DNA of 64,000 bases from Flavobacterium degerlachei (GCF_900106645.1 NZ_FNMV01000012.1:1-64000), one strand, 5' to 3'; shown: positions 46,008 through 56,282, numbered from the stretch's first letter. The notes: a model not told the origin generated them from the letters alone. Numbers and translations are program-made.

Positions 46008-46568
46008 ATGAATAAGACTAAACAATATTTAATTCCTTTTGTAGGGTTAAAGCTAGGAAAACATCATTTTGAATATCAAATAAGTAACTCGTTCTTTGAA
46101 ATCTTTGATTATGATGAATTTGAAAGTTCAGACATCAAAGTAAATGTAGTTTTAGAGAAAAAAAGTACCATGCTGGAATTGATTTTCAAGCAACAAGGAA
46201 CGGTTAACGTACCTTGTGATCTTACTAGTGAGGATTTTGACTTACCTATAGAAGGTGAGATGAAATTAATAGTACGTTTTGGAGATGTATATAATAGCGA
46301 CAACGAAGAATTGCTGATTCTACCTTTTGGAGAATTTGAAATAGATGTTGCGCAGTATATATATGAAATGATTGTTCTTTCGGTTCCTCTAAGACGGGTT
46401 CATCCAGGGGTGAAAGACGGAAGTTTGAAAACGGAAGCTCTTACAAAACTGAACGAACTGATATTGAAAGAAGAAGCAGAAGTAGAAGAAACAGAAGTAG
46501 AAGAAAATAAAGAAGAAAATATTGACCCACGTTGGGACAAATTAAAGCAACTATTAACGGATAAATAA
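46008..46568 (+). CDS. yceD: DUF177 (YceD) family protein, 23S rRNA accumulation protein
   Basis: The 186-residue protein has the DUF177 domain with LIVRFGDVYNSDNEELLILPFGEFEIDVAQYIYEM features, and an acidic C-terminus (EEAEVEETEVEENKEEN). YceD in Escherichia coli supports 23S rRNA accumulation. Here, as in most bacteria, it lies directly before rpmF, nine bases away. Twelve extra N-terminal residues of the open frame come from promoter DNA and are rejected. It is the first gene of the rpmF-fabH-accBC block. Confidence 0.85.
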   Translation: MNKTKQYLIPFVGLKLGKHHFEYQISNSFFEIFDYDEFESSDIKVNVVLEKKSTMLELIFKQQGTVNVPCDLTSEDFDLPIEGEMKLIVRFGDVYNSDNEELLILPFGEFEIDVAQYIYEMIVLSVPLRRVHPGVKDGSLKTEALTKLNELILKEEAEVEETEVEENKEENIDPRWDKLKQLLTDK

Positions 46569-46577
46569 TATAGTAAA

Positions 46578-46772
46578 ATGGCGCATCCTAAGAGAAAAAT
46601 CTCCAAAACAAGAAGAGATAAAAGAAGAACACATTACAAAGCTACAGTAGCACAAATCGCTACTTGCCCAATTACGGGTGAAGCACATTTATACCACAGA
46701 GCCTACTGGCATGAAGGGAAAATGTATTACAGAGGGCAAGTTGTTATAGATAAGTCTGTAGCTGTTGCTTAA
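46578..46772 (+). CDS. rpmF: 50S ribosomal protein L32
   Basis: The 64-residue protein starts [21 protein letters not shown], which is the bacterial L32 signature. The usual zinc cysteines are partly replaced (one Cys in IATCPITG, His in [12 protein letters not shown]), as in other zinc-independent L32 proteins. It is cotranscribed with yceD and followed by a strong terminator, which probably lets fabH be transcribed separately or at lower level. Confidence 0.93.
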   Translation: MAHPKRKISKTRRDKRRTHYKATVAQIATCPITGEAHLYHRAYWHEGKMYYRGQVVIDKSVAVA

Positions 46773-46797
46773 TGCATTTTTTTGTAAATGATATTAG

Positions 46798-46823
46798 AAC
46801 TCTCACATCGTGAGAGTTTTTTT
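46798..46823 (+). terminator. Terminator or attenuator after rpmF
   Basis: AACTCTCAC (46798-46806) pairs with GTGAGAGTT (46810-46818) around a three-base loop, followed by a T-run. It lies inside the yceD-rpmF-fabH-accBC gene order. Confidence 0.88.
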
Positions 46824-46946
46824 GTTGTTTGTAATTTTGTTAAATAAGAAGTTCCAAAACAATTGGTTTGGATTTTTTTTTGTAATTTTCACCTCTTTTA
46901 AACGTTTTTTCAAATGGTAACATTTGAAAAAAAATATTCGAATACA

Positions 46947-47945
46947 ATGAATACAATTACAGCCGCAATAACCGCTGTTGGAGCTTATGTTCCTGACTTT
47001 GTTCTTTCAAACAAAGTGCTTGAAACAATGGTTGATACAAATGATGAGTGGATAACTTCGAGAACAGGAATTAAGGAAAGAAGAATTCTTAAAGATGATG
47101 ATAAGGGAACTTCTTTTTTAGCTATAAAAGCGGCGCAAGACCTATTGTCTAAAACAAATGTTGATCCCTTAGATATCGATTTGATTATTATGGCAACGGC
47201 AACACCTGATATGCCAGTTGCTTCTACAGGGGTATATGTTGCAACTTCAATTGGTGCAACTAATGCTTTTGCTTATGATTTACAAGCAGCATGTTCCAGT
47301 TTCTTATATGGAATGTCTACAGCAGCTGCTTATATTCAATCAGGAAGATATAAAAAAGTACTTGTTATAGGTGCAGATAAAATGTCTTCAATTGTAGATT
47401 ATACAGACAGATCTACTTGTATAATTTTTGGTGATGGAGCAGGAGCTGTATTGTTTGAGCCCAATTATGAAGGATTAGGACTACAGGATGAATATTTAAG
47501 AAGTGATGGTATAGGCCGTGATTTTCTGAAAATTGATGCTGGAGGATCTCTTAATCCAACCTCATTAGAAACAGTAAAAGAAAATAGACATAATATTGTT
47601 CAAGATGGTAAAACTGTATTTAAATATGCAGTAACTAATATGGCTGATGCTAGTGAGTTAATTTTAAAAAGAAACAATCTAACTAATGAAGATGTTGATT
47701 GGTTAGTTCCACATCAGGCAAATAAGCGTATTATAGATGCTACAGCCAATAGAATGAATTTAGAAGAATCGAAGGTATTGATGAATATAGAAAAGTATGG
47801 AAATACTACATCAGCAACCTTACCTTTAGTGCTTAATGACTTTGAGCACCTATTCAAAAAAGGAGATACTATTATTTTGGCTGCATTTGGTGGAGGATTC
47901 ACTTGGGGATCTATTTACTTAAAATGGGCATACGACAAACAATAA
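46947..47945 (+). CDS. fabH: Beta-ketoacyl-ACP synthase III
   Basis: The 332-residue enzyme starts fatty acid synthesis by condensing acyl-CoA with malonyl-ACP. In Bacteroidota it prefers branched starters. The catalytic Cys lies in DLQAACSSFLYG, His in WLVPHQANKRI and Asn in EKYGNTTSATLP. The open frame has a further ATG at 46914, but relatives start MNTITAAITAVG, so 46947 is chosen. It is followed 23 bases later by accB. Confidence 0.93.
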   Translation: MNTITAAITAVGAYVPDFVLSNKVLETMVDTNDEWITSRTGIKERRILKDDDKGTSFLAIKAAQDLLSKTNVDPLDIDLIIMATATPDMPVASTGVYVATSIGATNAFAYDLQAACSSFLYGMSTAAAYIQSGRYKKVLVIGADKMSSIVDYTDRSTCIIFGDGAGAVLFEPNYEGLGLQDEYLRSDGIGRDFLKIDAGGSLNPTSLETVKENRHNIVQDGKTVFKYAVTNMADASELILKRNNLTNEDVDWLVPHQANKRIIDATANRMNLEESKVLMNIEKYGNTTSATLPLVLNDFEHLFKKGDTIILAAFGGGFTWGSIYLKWAYDKQ

Positions 47946-47968
47946 ATTTAAACTAAAAACAAATAATT

Positions 47969-48445
47969 ATGGATTTAAAAGAAATTCAGAACCTAATCAA
48001 ATTTGTAGCAAATTCGGGAGTTGCAGAAGTTAAATTAGAAATGGATGATGTAAAAATCACCATCAGAACAACTTTAGAAGGAAATTCGACAGAGACTACG
48101 TATGTGCAGCAAATGCCTTCTCAAACTCCATTTCAACAAGCTTTAGCGCCTCAACCAGTAGCACCAGTTGCTTCTGCGCCAGTTGCAGTTGCTGAGGATT
48201 CAAAATTCATTACTATTAAATCTCCAATTATTGGTACTTTCTATAGAAAACCATCTCCTGATAAGGCGATGTTTGTAGAAGTAGGAACTACTATTGGTAA
48301 AGGTGATGTTCTTTGTGTTATTGAGGCAATGAAATTATTTAACGAAATCGAGTCTGAAGTTTCTGGAAAAATCGTAAAAATCTTGGTTGACGATATGTCT
48401 CCTGTAGAATTTGACCAACCTTTATTCTTAGTTGACCCATCTTAA
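47969..48445 (+). CDS. accB: Biotin carboxyl carrier protein of acetyl-CoA carboxylase
   Basis: The 158-residue carrier has an N-terminal region, a Pro/Ala/Val-rich linker (about 52-75) and a C-terminal biotinyl domain (about 78-158). The biotinylated lysine lies in CVIEAMKLFNEIES. It also contains the acetyl-CoA-carboxylase thumb region PSPDKAMFVEVG. It carries carboxybiotin between AccC and the carboxyltransferase. The gene order fabH-accB-accC indicates coordinated expression. Confidence 0.95.
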   Translation: MDLKEIQNLIKFVANSGVAEVKLEMDDVKITIRTTLEGNSTETTYVQQMPSQTPFQQALAPQPVAPVASAPVAVAEDSKFITIKSPIIGTFYRKPSPDKAMFVEVGTTIGKGDVLCVIEAMKLFNEIESEVSGKIVKILVDDMSPVEFDQPLFLVDPS

Positions 48446-48536
48446 TTAATTTTAAATTATACATTTCAGATGTTGATTTATTTTTGATCTGAAATAATTT
48501 AAAATTTAAAAGTCTTAATTTAAAATTTAAAAAAAG

Positions 48537-49883
48537 ATGTTTAAAAAAATATTAATTGCAAATAGAGGAGAAATTGCACTTCGTATAATACGAACTTGTA
48601 AAGAAATGGGCATTAAAACTGTGGCTGTTTACTCTACTGCTGATGCAGAAAGTTTGCATGTTAGGTTTGCTGATGAAGCTGTTTGCATAGGACCGCCTCC
48701 AAGCAACTTGTCCTATTTGAAAATGTCAAATATTATTGCCGCTGCAGAAATTACAAATGCTGATGCAATACATCCGGGATACGGATTTCTTTCTGAAAAT
48801 TCAAAATTTTCAAAAATATGTCAAGAACACGGAATTAAATTTATTGGAGCTTCTCCAGAAATGATTGACCGAATGGGTGATAAAGCATCTGCTAAATCGA
48901 CCATGATTGAAGCTGGTGTTCCATGTGTTCCTGGTTCAGAGGGAATTTTGGAGTCATTTGAGCAAACTCAGGAAATCGCAAAAACTTTTGGTTACCCTGT
49001 AATGCTTAAAGCAACTGCTGGTGGTGGTGGAAAAGGAATGCGTGCCGTTTGGAAAGAAGAAGACTTACTTAAAGCATGGGAAGGTGCTCGTCAAGAGTCA
49101 GCTGCTGCTTTTGGTAATGACGGAATGTACCTTGAAAAACTAATTGAAGAACCACGTCATATCGAAATCCAAGTTATTGGAGATTCTTATGGAAAAGCTT
49201 GTCACCTTTCTGAGAGAGACTGTTCTGTTCAACGTCGTCATCAAAAACTAACTGAAGAAACACCATCGCCGTTTATGACAGATGAGTTACGTCAGAAGAT
49301 GGGTGATGCTGCAGTTAAAGCCGCTGAATACATTAAGTATGAAGGTGCTGGAACAGTAGAATTCTTGGTAGATAAACACCGTAATTTCTATTTCATGGAA
49401 ATGAATACTCGTATTCAGGTGGAGCATCCTATTACGGAGCAAGTAATTGATTATGATTTAATACGTGAGCAAATTTTAGTTGCTGCAGGTGTGCCTATTT
49501 CAGGTAAGAACTACATGCCAGAATTGCACGCTATTGAATGTCGTATCAATGCTGAAGATCCTTATAATGATTTTAGACCTTCACCAGGGAAAATTACAAC
49601 ATTGCATATGCCAGGAGGACATGGAGTTCGTTTAGATACTCATGTTTATTCAGGATATACTATTCCACCTAATTATGATTCAATGATCGCGAAACTAATT
49701 ACTACTGCTCAATCTCGCGAGGAAGCAATTAGTAAAATGAGAAGAGCATTAGATGAATTTGTGATTGAAGGAATAAAAACAACAATACCTTTTCACAGAC
49801 AACTGATGGATGATCCAAGATATATTGCAGGAGATTATACTACTGCATTCATGGATACTTTTAAAATGATTCCACTGGAATAA
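48537..49883 (+). CDS. accC: Biotin carboxylase subunit of acetyl-CoA carboxylase
   Basis: The 448-residue ATP-grasp enzyme carboxylates the biotin of AccB. It has the ATP loop [43 protein letters not shown], and [14 protein letters not shown] with metal-binding glutamates and the catalytic Arg. Length is normal. It ends with a strong bidirectional hairpin. The accA and accD genes are not in the window. Confidence 0.97.
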   Translation: MFKKILIANRGEIALRIIRTCKEMGIKTVAVYSTADAESLHVRFADEAVCIGPPPSNLSYLKMSNIIAAAEITNADAIHPGYGFLSENSKFSKICQEHGIKFIGASPEMIDRMGDKASAKSTMIEAGVPCVPGSEGILESFEQTQEIAKTFGYPVMLKATAGGGGKGMRAVWKEEDLLKAWEGARQESAAAFGNDGMYLEKLIEEPRHIEIQVIGDSYGKACHLSERDCSVQRRHQKLTEETPSPFMTDELRQKMGDAAVKAAEYIKYEGAGTVEFLVDKHRNFYFMEMNTRIQVEHPITEQVIDYDLIREQILVAAGVPISGKNYMPELHAIECRINAEDPYNDFRPSPGKITTLHMPGGHGVRLDTHVYSGYTIPPNYDSMIAKLITTAQSREEAISKMRRALDEFVIEGIKTTIPFHRQLMDDPRYIAGDYTTAFMDTFKMIPLE

Positions 49884-49901
49884 GAGAACATATTCAAATA
49901 C

Positions 49902-49934
49902 AAAAAAAACCTCACTTTTCAGTGAGGTTTTTTT
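49902..49934. terminator. Bidirectional terminator after accC
   Basis: A stem with core AACCTCACT/AGTGAGGTT, with A and T runs on both sides, lies between convergent genes. Confidence 0.9.
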
Positions 49935-49961
49935 ATAAGTTATAAAGTCAGTGAAGTCTAT

Positions 49962-51158
49962 TTAGACTCCAATTTTGCTTGATATATCTGCAGGAATTCC
50001 ATCTTTGTTTACCATAAAAGAAGTCGTTTTATATTTTACAAAATTCTTACTCACGTATAGATAACCTTTGTAGTCATTTGTAGTACCCCAAGAATTCTTA
50101 ACTATATAGTATTCTTTGCCCAGCTGATCTTTAGCTATACCAACAATATGCATAGCATGATCATCTGTCGTTTGATAGTTGTCGAAAGCTTTTTGACGAA
50201 TTTCTTCAGTAATTTGTAATTCTTCTTTAGGGCCGTTGAACATATTTTCTTTTTCAACAGTAGTCATGTCGTCATATTTTTTTGTAGGAACATAAGCGAC
50301 ACCATTTTTCCAGCTAAAACTTTTTTCACTCACATCAGATGCCCAAGCCACTGTAAATCCATTTTTTAATGCGTTATCAATGATCGTTGTCATATCATTC
50401 ATTTTTACATTATAAACCAAATCAAAAGACCAGTTGTCTGGAACCATCATCATTGTCTTTTTGTAATAAGGCTCAGTAGAATAAGAAGCAAATTCAATAT
50501 ATTCTTCAGGATTAATTCCTACTATTTCTTTTGCAAAAGATTGGGGAGTGTAATTTTTTCCTTTATAATTAAAGTTTTTTGGAACTTCACCTAGATAAGA
50601 ATCAATAACTGCTGCATAGGCTTTTTCCCAATTTGGTGTCAATTCTCCGTTTGGATTTTTTACCACTGCAGCTAATAATGCCTCGGTAATTCCTGACATT
50701 TCTGCAAATTTGTTTTTAGAAGTACCGTAATTTAATCCGCTATATACTTCCTGAGGCACTGCTCCGTATTTTCTGTACATATTGATTACATCATGTAATT
50801 CTCCGCCATCTCCAAGGGTAACTGCACCGTGCATACGAACATAGTTCTTTCCTTTTTCTACATAAGCATTACGAGCAGAAAAAACCTGAGATATTTCTAC
50901 AGGTTGTTTACCCATTCGTATCATTTCTGATTCTAAGTAAGAATTAGCAGAATAACTCCAACAAGTTCCTGATGAACCTTGGTTTTTTATGGAAGTATTT
51001 GCAAGATTAATTACATCCGTAAATTTAAAACTTTCAACACTTTTTTCACTGGCATTGATTTTTAATGAATTTACTAAACCGTCTTGTGCCGAAACTGAAC
51101 CCATAGCCAGTACAATTGTAGAGGCAAGGAAAAGGTTTCTAATTTTTAATGGATACAT
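49962..51158 (-). CDS. Secreted C1-family cysteine peptidase (bleomycin-hydrolase-like)
   Basis: The 398-residue protein has a signal peptide (cut near Gln25, VSAQ). The papain-type active site comprises Gln60 and Cys66 in NQGSSGTCWSYS, His in TDDHAMHIVG and Asn in VKNSWGT. Size and the insertions resemble the aminopeptidase C / bleomycin hydrolase branch, which is usually cytoplasmic. The exported form here is typical of Bacteroidota. It lies next to a secreted S9 peptidase on the same strand, and the two may together degrade peptides in the periplasm. Confidence 0.88.
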   Translation of the reverse strand: MYPLKIRNLFLASTIVLAMGSVSAQDGLVNSLKINASEKSVESFKFTDVINLANTSIKNQGSSGTCWSYSANSYLESEMIRMGKQPVEISQVFSARNAYVEKGKNYVRMHGAVTLGDGGELHDVINMYRKYGAVPQEVYSGLNYGTSKNKFAEMSGITEALLAAVVKNPNGELTPNWEKAYAAVIDSYLGEVPKNFNYKGKNYTPQSFAKEIVGINPEEYIEFASYSTEPYYKKTMMMVPDNWSFDLVYNVKMNDMTTIIDNALKNGFTVAWASDVSEKSFSWKNGVAYVPTKKYDDMTTVEKENMFNGPKEELQITEEIRQKAFDNYQTTDDHAMHIVGIAKDQLGKEYYIVKNSWGTTNDYKGYLYVSKNFVKYKTTSFMVNKDGIPADISSKIGV

Positions 51159-51233
51159 ATTGTTTATTTAAGTTTTATTATAGGTTTACTTTATGACTAA
51201 AATGTTACAATTAGAGCAAATTTTAACTTTTGA

Positions 51234-53135
51234 TTACAGGGTTTCTTTCAACCATTTGAAAAATTCATTTTGCCAAACTTGTGCATTTTGAGGTTTAAGA
51301 ACCCAGTGGTTTTCTTCTGGAAAGTATACGAATCTACTTTTTATTCCACGTAATTGTGCCGCTTGAAATGCTTCTTGCCCTTGTCCAATTGGTACACGGA
51401 AATCTTTTCCTCCTTGATAAATTAATATAGGAGTATCCCATTTTTCAACTAAAGTCGCAGGATTAAATGTGGTGTAGGTTTTTTGAGCAACTGCATTGTC
51501 TTTTTCCCAATATGCACCTCCAAAATCCCAATTACTGAAGAAAACTTCTTCAGTAGTTCCAAACATACTTTGAGTATTGAATACTCCATCATGCGCAATA
51601 AAAGTTCTGAATCGGTTGTTGTGTATTCCAGCTAGATAAAATGCAGAATAGCCACCATAACTTGCTCCAACACAGCCTAAACGTTCTTTGTCCACATAGC
51701 TTTCTTTGGCTACATCATCAATCGCTGATAAATAGTCTTCCATTACTTGTCCACCCCAATCTTTACTAATTTGCTCATTCCATTCCACTCCGTGTCCTGG
51801 CATTCCACGACGATTTGGCGCTACGACAATGTATCCGTTTGCAGCCATTAATTGAAAATTCCAACGGAAAGAGTAGAATTGTGTCAATGCACTTTGTGGT
51901 CCACCTTGGCAATATAAAAGAGTTGGATATTTTTTTGTAGCATCGAAATTCGGTGGAAGAATAACCCAAACTAACATTTTCTTTCCGTCAGTTGTGGTAA
52001 CATATCTTCTTTCAGTTTTGCTTAACGCCAAAGAATCATAAGTTGCGGTGTTCACATTTGATAATTGTTTCCAACTTTTTTTCTTGATGTCAAATGAAAA
52101 TATTTCCGAAGCATGATTCATATCAGCTCTTGTAACAATTATGTTGTTTCCGGAAAAGCCAACAATCTCGTTTACGTCAAAATCACCATTGGTAACTTGC
52201 TGAACTTGTATTGCAATTTTGGTAAAACCTGGGAAATTAACTTCAAAGATTTGTTTAGTTCCATCTACAGCAGCGATAAAGTAGACTTTTTTGCCGTCTT
52301 TACTCCAAGTAAAGCTGTCGACAGTTCCATCCCAATTAGCGGTCAAGTTCATTTTGATTCCTTTAAAATCGACGATGATGTCGTTTTTATCAGCTTCATA
52401 ACCGTCACGTTTCATTTGTAACCAAGTTAAATCGCCTGAAGGAGAAAATTTAGGAGCAACATCATAACCAAGATTATCTTCGGTTCTATTAGTTGTTTTT
52501 CCTGTTTCCAGATTATATTCGTAAATATTTGTATTGGTTGAAATAGCATATTGAGTGCCTTCTTTTTTCTTGCTAACGTATAAAATATGTTTGCTGTCTG
52601 GAGACCAAATGTAATCTTCGTCACCACCGAAAGGTTTTTGCGGACTGTCAAAAGCCGCTCCCCCAAGGATATCAACTCCAACAGCTCCTTCTGTATTTTC
52701 TTTATAAAAAACGTGATTGAATTTACCTTCATTCCATGTATCCCAATGACGATAGTCTAAACCGTTATAAATTTGCACTTCTGATTTATCTAATTTAGGA
52801 TAGAAATCCTTTCCAAGGACATTATTGACTTTTGCCTCTTCGTTGTAGACAATATACTTACCGTCTGGAGAAATATTTTTGTCTTTTACCAAATCTTTGT
52901 AATCGACTACCTCAATTGGATTGCCTCCATCAACAGGAATTACATAAAATTTTGAGTTCGATTTATTCTCTTCAACTGAAGGGGTAGTTACTTTGTAGAC
53001 TACATTTTTTGCATCTTTAGAAATTCCTAAAGGGGTTACTCTTCCTAATTTCCAAAGAGTTTCTGCTGACATTACATTTTGACCAATTGCACTTAAACTC
53101 ATCATAGTTAGGGTTGTAAGAAGTATTTTTTTCAT
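51234..53135 (-). CDS. Secreted S9-family prolyl oligopeptidase-type peptidase
   Basis: The 633-residue protein has a short signal peptide (MKKILLTTLTMMSLSAIGQ), a beta-propeller of WD40/TolB-like units (about 25-370) and a C-terminal alpha/beta hydrolase domain (about 385-633). The nucleophile Ser lies in GASYGGYSAF, an Asp in GGKDFRVP and His in EENHWV. The group includes acylaminoacyl and dipeptidyl peptidases, and the exact cleavage site cannot be read from sequence. It is upstream of, and on the same strand as, the C1 peptidase, with 75 bases between. Confidence 0.92.
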   Translation of the reverse strand: MKKILLTTLTMMSLSAIGQNVMSAETLWKLGRVTPLGISKDAKNVVYKVTTPSVEENKSNSKFYVIPVDGGNPIEVVDYKDLVKDKNISPDGKYIVYNEEAKVNNVLGKDFYPKLDKSEVQIYNGLDYRHWDTWNEGKFNHVFYKENTEGAVGVDILGGAAFDSPQKPFGGDEDYIWSPDSKHILYVSKKKEGTQYAISTNTNIYEYNLETGKTTNRTEDNLGYDVAPKFSPSGDLTWLQMKRDGYEADKNDIIVDFKGIKMNLTANWDGTVDSFTWSKDGKKVYFIAAVDGTKQIFEVNFPGFTKIAIQVQQVTNGDFDVNEIVGFSGNNIIVTRADMNHASEIFSFDIKKKSWKQLSNVNTATYDSLALSKTERRYVTTTDGKKMLVWVILPPNFDATKKYPTLLYCQGGPQSALTQFYSFRWNFQLMAANGYIVVAPNRRGMPGHGVEWNEQISKDWGGQVMEDYLSAIDDVAKESYVDKERLGCVGASYGGYSAFYLAGIHNNRFRTFIAHDGVFNTQSMFGTTEEVFFSNWDFGGAYWEKDNAVAQKTYTTFNPATLVEKWDTPILIYQGGKDFRVPIGQGQEAFQAAQLRGIKSRFVYFPEENHWVLKPQNAQVWQNEFFKWLKETL

Positions 53136-53290
53136 ATATAAATAAATTGTTTTGGAATTCTAAAAGTACACTTTTATTCTAAAACGAGAATCAGGAATAT
53201 GTTAACTCTTTCTGAATGTTATTTTGTTTAAAACTGGAAGAAGCGTCCTTTAAGTTCGCTAAAAATATTATTTTTATAAAAAATTTGAAT

Positions 53291-54403
53291 ATGCAGCTAA
53301 GTTATTGGGAATTAAAAAATTGGTTTACAAACGTAGATTATACTGTTGTAGGGAGTGGAATTGTAGGTTTACACGCCGCATTACGCTTGCGCGAAAGGTT
53401 TCCAGATAGTAAAATTTTAGTTCTTGAAAAAGGAATGTTGCCTCATGGAGCTAGTACTAAGAATGCGGGTTTTGCCTGTTTCGGCAGTATTTCAGAAATA
53501 ATTGATGATTTAAAATCACATTCTGAGGAAGAGGTTTTTAACCTTGTTCAGAAACGCTGGAAGGGTTTGCAATTATTAAGAAAACGACTGGGTGATGAAA
53601 GAATTGATTTTAAGCCTTTTGGTGGTTATGAGTTATTTTTAAAAGAAGATGAGAGTTGTTATGAAGAGTGCATAAACAAATTACCATTGATAAATGAAAT
53701 ACTGAAACCTCTTTTTAGAGCTGACGTATTTGCCAAAGAAATTGATCGTTTTGGGTTTAATGGAATCCGGGAGCATTTGGTTTTTAATCCATTCGAAGCG
53801 CAAATAGATACTGGAAATATGATGCAGACTTTGCTGAAAGAGGCTATTTCTGAAAATATATTGATTCTTAATCAGCAAACGGTGACCTCTTTTTTGGATA
53901 AAGAAAATGAAGTAGAAGTTGTGCTGGATGATTTTAGTTTCATGACAAATAAAATATTATTTGCCACCAATGGTTTTGCAAATAAGTTGACTAACGGAGA
54001 AGTAAAGCCTGCAAGAGCACAAGTTTTAATAACGGAACCCATTAAAAACCTGGATATCAAAGGAACTTTTCATTTAGACAGAGGTTATTATTACTTTAGA
54101 AATATTGGAGATCGAATTCTGTTAGGAGGAGGAAGGAATTTGGATTTTGATGCAGAAACCACTACCGAGTTTGCGCAGACAGAAATCGTGCAGAATAAAT
54201 TGGAACAGTTATTAAAAGAAGTAATTTTGCCAAATCAAGATTTCAAAATCGAGCACCGTTGGAGCGGTATAATGGGAATAGGGAATAGCAAGAACCCAAT
54301 CGTTTCCCAATTATCGCAAAATGTGTACTGCGGAGTGAGATTAGGAGGAATGGGAGTAGCAATAGGGAGTTTAATAGGAACAGAATTAGCAGATTTAATA
54401 TAA
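53291..54403 (+). CDS. FAD-dependent oxidoreductase (DAO family)
   Basis: The 370-residue protein has the dinucleotide-binding loop VVGSGIVGLHAALRL near residue 20. The family feature GASTKNAGFACFGS appears near 60, and C-terminal RWSGIMGIGNSKNP and GGMGVAIG close the FAD site. It belongs to the glycine oxidase / D-amino acid dehydrogenase superfamily, and the substrate is not known. The open frame starts at 53216, but the ATG at 53291 fits relatives better. Its stop codon overlaps the mtgA start by one base (TAATG), so the genes are coupled. Confidence 0.85.
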   Translation: MQLSYWELKNWFTNVDYTVVGSGIVGLHAALRLRERFPDSKILVLEKGMLPHGASTKNAGFACFGSISEIIDDLKSHSEEEVFNLVQKRWKGLQLLRKRLGDERIDFKPFGGYELFLKEDESCYEECINKLPLINEILKPLFRADVFAKEIDRFGFNGIREHLVFNPFEAQIDTGNMMQTLLKEAISENILILNQQTVTSFLDKENEVEVVLDDFSFMTNKILFATNGFANKLTNGEVKPARAQVLITEPIKNLDIKGTFHLDRGYYYFRNIGDRILLGGGRNLDFDAETTTEFAQTEIVQNKLEQLLKEVILPNQDFKIEHRWSGIMGIGNSKNPIVSQLSQNVYCGVRLGGMGVAIGSLIGTELADLI

Positions 54404-55146
54404 TGGCGACAAAAATTACACAAAAAAAATCAACAAGAAAACCAGTAAAAAAAGAATCAAGAAGTTTTATGAGTAAATTAAGCCGCCTTCTGTTTAAAGC
54501 ATTTTTATGGTTTTTAGGTGTATCCGTTTTTTTTGTACTGCTTTTTAAATTCGTACCAGTACCGTTTACACCATTAATGGCTATTCGAGCAATCGAAAGT
54601 AAAAAAGCCGGCAAAGAAATGGTATGTAGTCATGATTGGGAACCACTGGAAAACATATCCGTTAATTTGCAAAAAGCAGTTATCGCAAGTGAAGACGGGA
54701 CTTTTCTCAAGCACAATGGTTTTGATTTTACGGCAATGCAAAAAGCGTACAAAAATAACGAGCGCGGCCGAAGAATTAAGGGAGGAAGTACTATCTCGCA
54801 ACAAACGGCGAAAAATGTATTTCTTTGGCAAGGACGTAGCTATCTGAGAAAAGGACTTGAAGCTTATTTTACAGTGCTAATAGAATTTATTTGGGGGAAA
54901 GAACGCATAATGGAAGTGTATTTAAACAGTATTGAGATGGGCGATGGTGTATATGGAGCACAAGCTGCTGCGGAACATTGGTATCGTAAAGATGCCGCAA
55001 ATCTCACGCCACTTCAAGCTGCTGGAATAGCGGCAATTTTGCCTAATCCAAGGAAATTTACAGCGACTAGTTCTTCTTCGTATATCAATAACCGCAAAAC
55101 AAAAATAATGCGTGTAATGCGTACTGTTGGAAAAATAGAATATTAG
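54403..55146 (+). CDS. mtgA: Monofunctional biosynthetic peptidoglycan transglycosylase
   Basis: The 247-residue protein has a basic N-terminus, one membrane helix (about 30-50) and a GT51 domain. The catalytic Glu lies in ASEDGTFLKHNGFD, followed by GGSTISQQTAKN, RKGLEAYFTVLIEFIWGKERIMEVYLN and NSIEMGDGVYG. It polymerises lipid II into glycan chains on the outer face of the inner membrane. It is the middle gene of an operon with the FAD oxidoreductase and the LpxR-like protein. Confidence 0.95.
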   Translation: MATKITQKKSTRKPVKKESRSFMSKLSRLLFKAFLWFLGVSVFFVLLFKFVPVPFTPLMAIRAIESKKAGKEMVCSHDWEPLENISVNLQKAVIASEDGTFLKHNGFDFTAMQKAYKNNERGRRIKGGSTISQQTAKNVFLWQGRSYLRKGLEAYFTVLIEFIWGKERIMEVYLNSIEMGDGVYGAQAAAEHWYRKDAANLTPLQAAGIAAILPNPRKFTATSSSSYINNRKTKIMRVMRTVGKIEY

Positions 55147-56082
55147 ATGTTGTTTAAAAAGGCTCTTTTTGTTTTTGCAGTTATGTCGTCAGTTTTTGCT
55201 TTCGGTCAGGCGAATACTGTAGAACTGGGTGTCATTACAGATAATGATTCGTATACTTCATCTAAGAATGATAAGTATTATACTAATGGTCTGGAGATTT
55301 TTTATAGGTTTTTGAATAAAGCCAAAAAGGCCGAAGTAAATAAAAAAAGTACTGAATTTAGAATAGGGCAATACATTTATAATCCTAGAAGTATAAGTTC
55401 AGAAGATATCGCCACAAATGACCGGCCATTCGCGGGATATCTATTTGTAGAAGCAGGACGCTCTTTTTTTTACCAAAATGAATCTGTAGTTAAATATCAT
55501 ATGCAAATTGGTAATGTTGGTCCAAATTCATTTGGAAAGGAAACCCAAAATTTTATCCATAGGCTTCTTAATCATAAGGAAGCGACAGGTTGGGAACATC
55601 AAATTAGGAATACAGTAGCTCTGCAATCTCATGTTTTTTACTCAAAAAAATTATTTCCAAAATTAGAAAGCAAAGCCATTGACTTTCATTTTCAATCCGA
55701 AGCTGATCTGGGAACAATATTTACTGGTGCATCAACAGGTTTTTTAACAAGAATAGCATTTAAAAAATTAGCGCCAGTCTATAACTCTAACCTTTACGGT
55801 GGCGCAGTAGGAAGCAACGAAAGTGAGTTTTATTTCTATTTAGCTCCAAGTGTGAATTACCAACTGTATGACGCTACAATTCAAGGAAGCCTTTTTAATG
55901 ATGATAGTCCAGTCACTTATGATTTAGTTCCGCTTCGATTTAATGGGGAAGCAGGCTTCAAATACCGAAAAAACAATCTTAATTTAGGTTATAGTTTTGT
56001 TTATCGAGGGAAAGAGGTGAATAATGATGAAAATACAGGATATTTTTATGGATCAATATCCATTTCTTTTTTATTTAAATAG
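55147..56082 (+). CDS. LpxR-family outer-membrane lipid A deacylase (DUF2219)
   Basis: The 311-residue protein starts right after the mtgA stop codon. It has a signal peptide (cut near FAFGQ) and a 12-strand-type beta-barrel ending in an aromatic residue (SFLFK). The motif TDNDSYTSSKNDKYYTNG and DRPFAGYLF, plus His in ATGWEHQI, match LpxR of Salmonella, which removes the 3'-acyloxyacyl group of lipid A. The catalytic Asn/Asp and His are kept. Coupling to mtgA suggests an envelope-maintenance operon. Confidence 0.85.
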   Translation: MLFKKALFVFAVMSSVFAFGQANTVELGVITDNDSYTSSKNDKYYTNGLEIFYRFLNKAKKAEVNKKSTEFRIGQYIYNPRSISSEDIATNDRPFAGYLFVEAGRSFFYQNESVVKYHMQIGNVGPNSFGKETQNFIHRLLNHKEATGWEHQIRNTVALQSHVFYSKKLFPKLESKAIDFHFQSEADLGTIFTGASTGFLTRIAFKKLAPVYNSNLYGGAVGSNESEFYFYLAPSVNYQLYDATIQGSLFNDDSPVTYDLVPLRFNGEAGFKYRKNNLNLGYSFVYRGKEVNNDENTGYFYGSISISFLFK

Positions 56083-56240
56083 AAGAAAATTCGGATTAGA
56101 TATATCATCCATTAATTTTTATCAAGCAAGTGTAATTAATTGTAGGATGGATAAAAGGTGTGGTATGAAGTAATTCTCGCTATTACGTAAAATTCAATAG
56201 AGTTAATCCTCCTAAATAATAACGATAAAGAACAAAATAA

Positions 56241-56281
56241 AAAACCGTAAACACTTAATTAAAAGGTTTTACGGTTTTATT
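56241..56281 (+). terminator. Terminator after the lpxR-like gene
   Basis: AAAACCGTAAA (56241-56251) pairs with TTTACGGTTTT (56268-56278). The hairpin lies about 160 bases after the stop codon and may serve the whole three-gene operon. Confidence 0.7.
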
Positions 56282-56282
56282 C

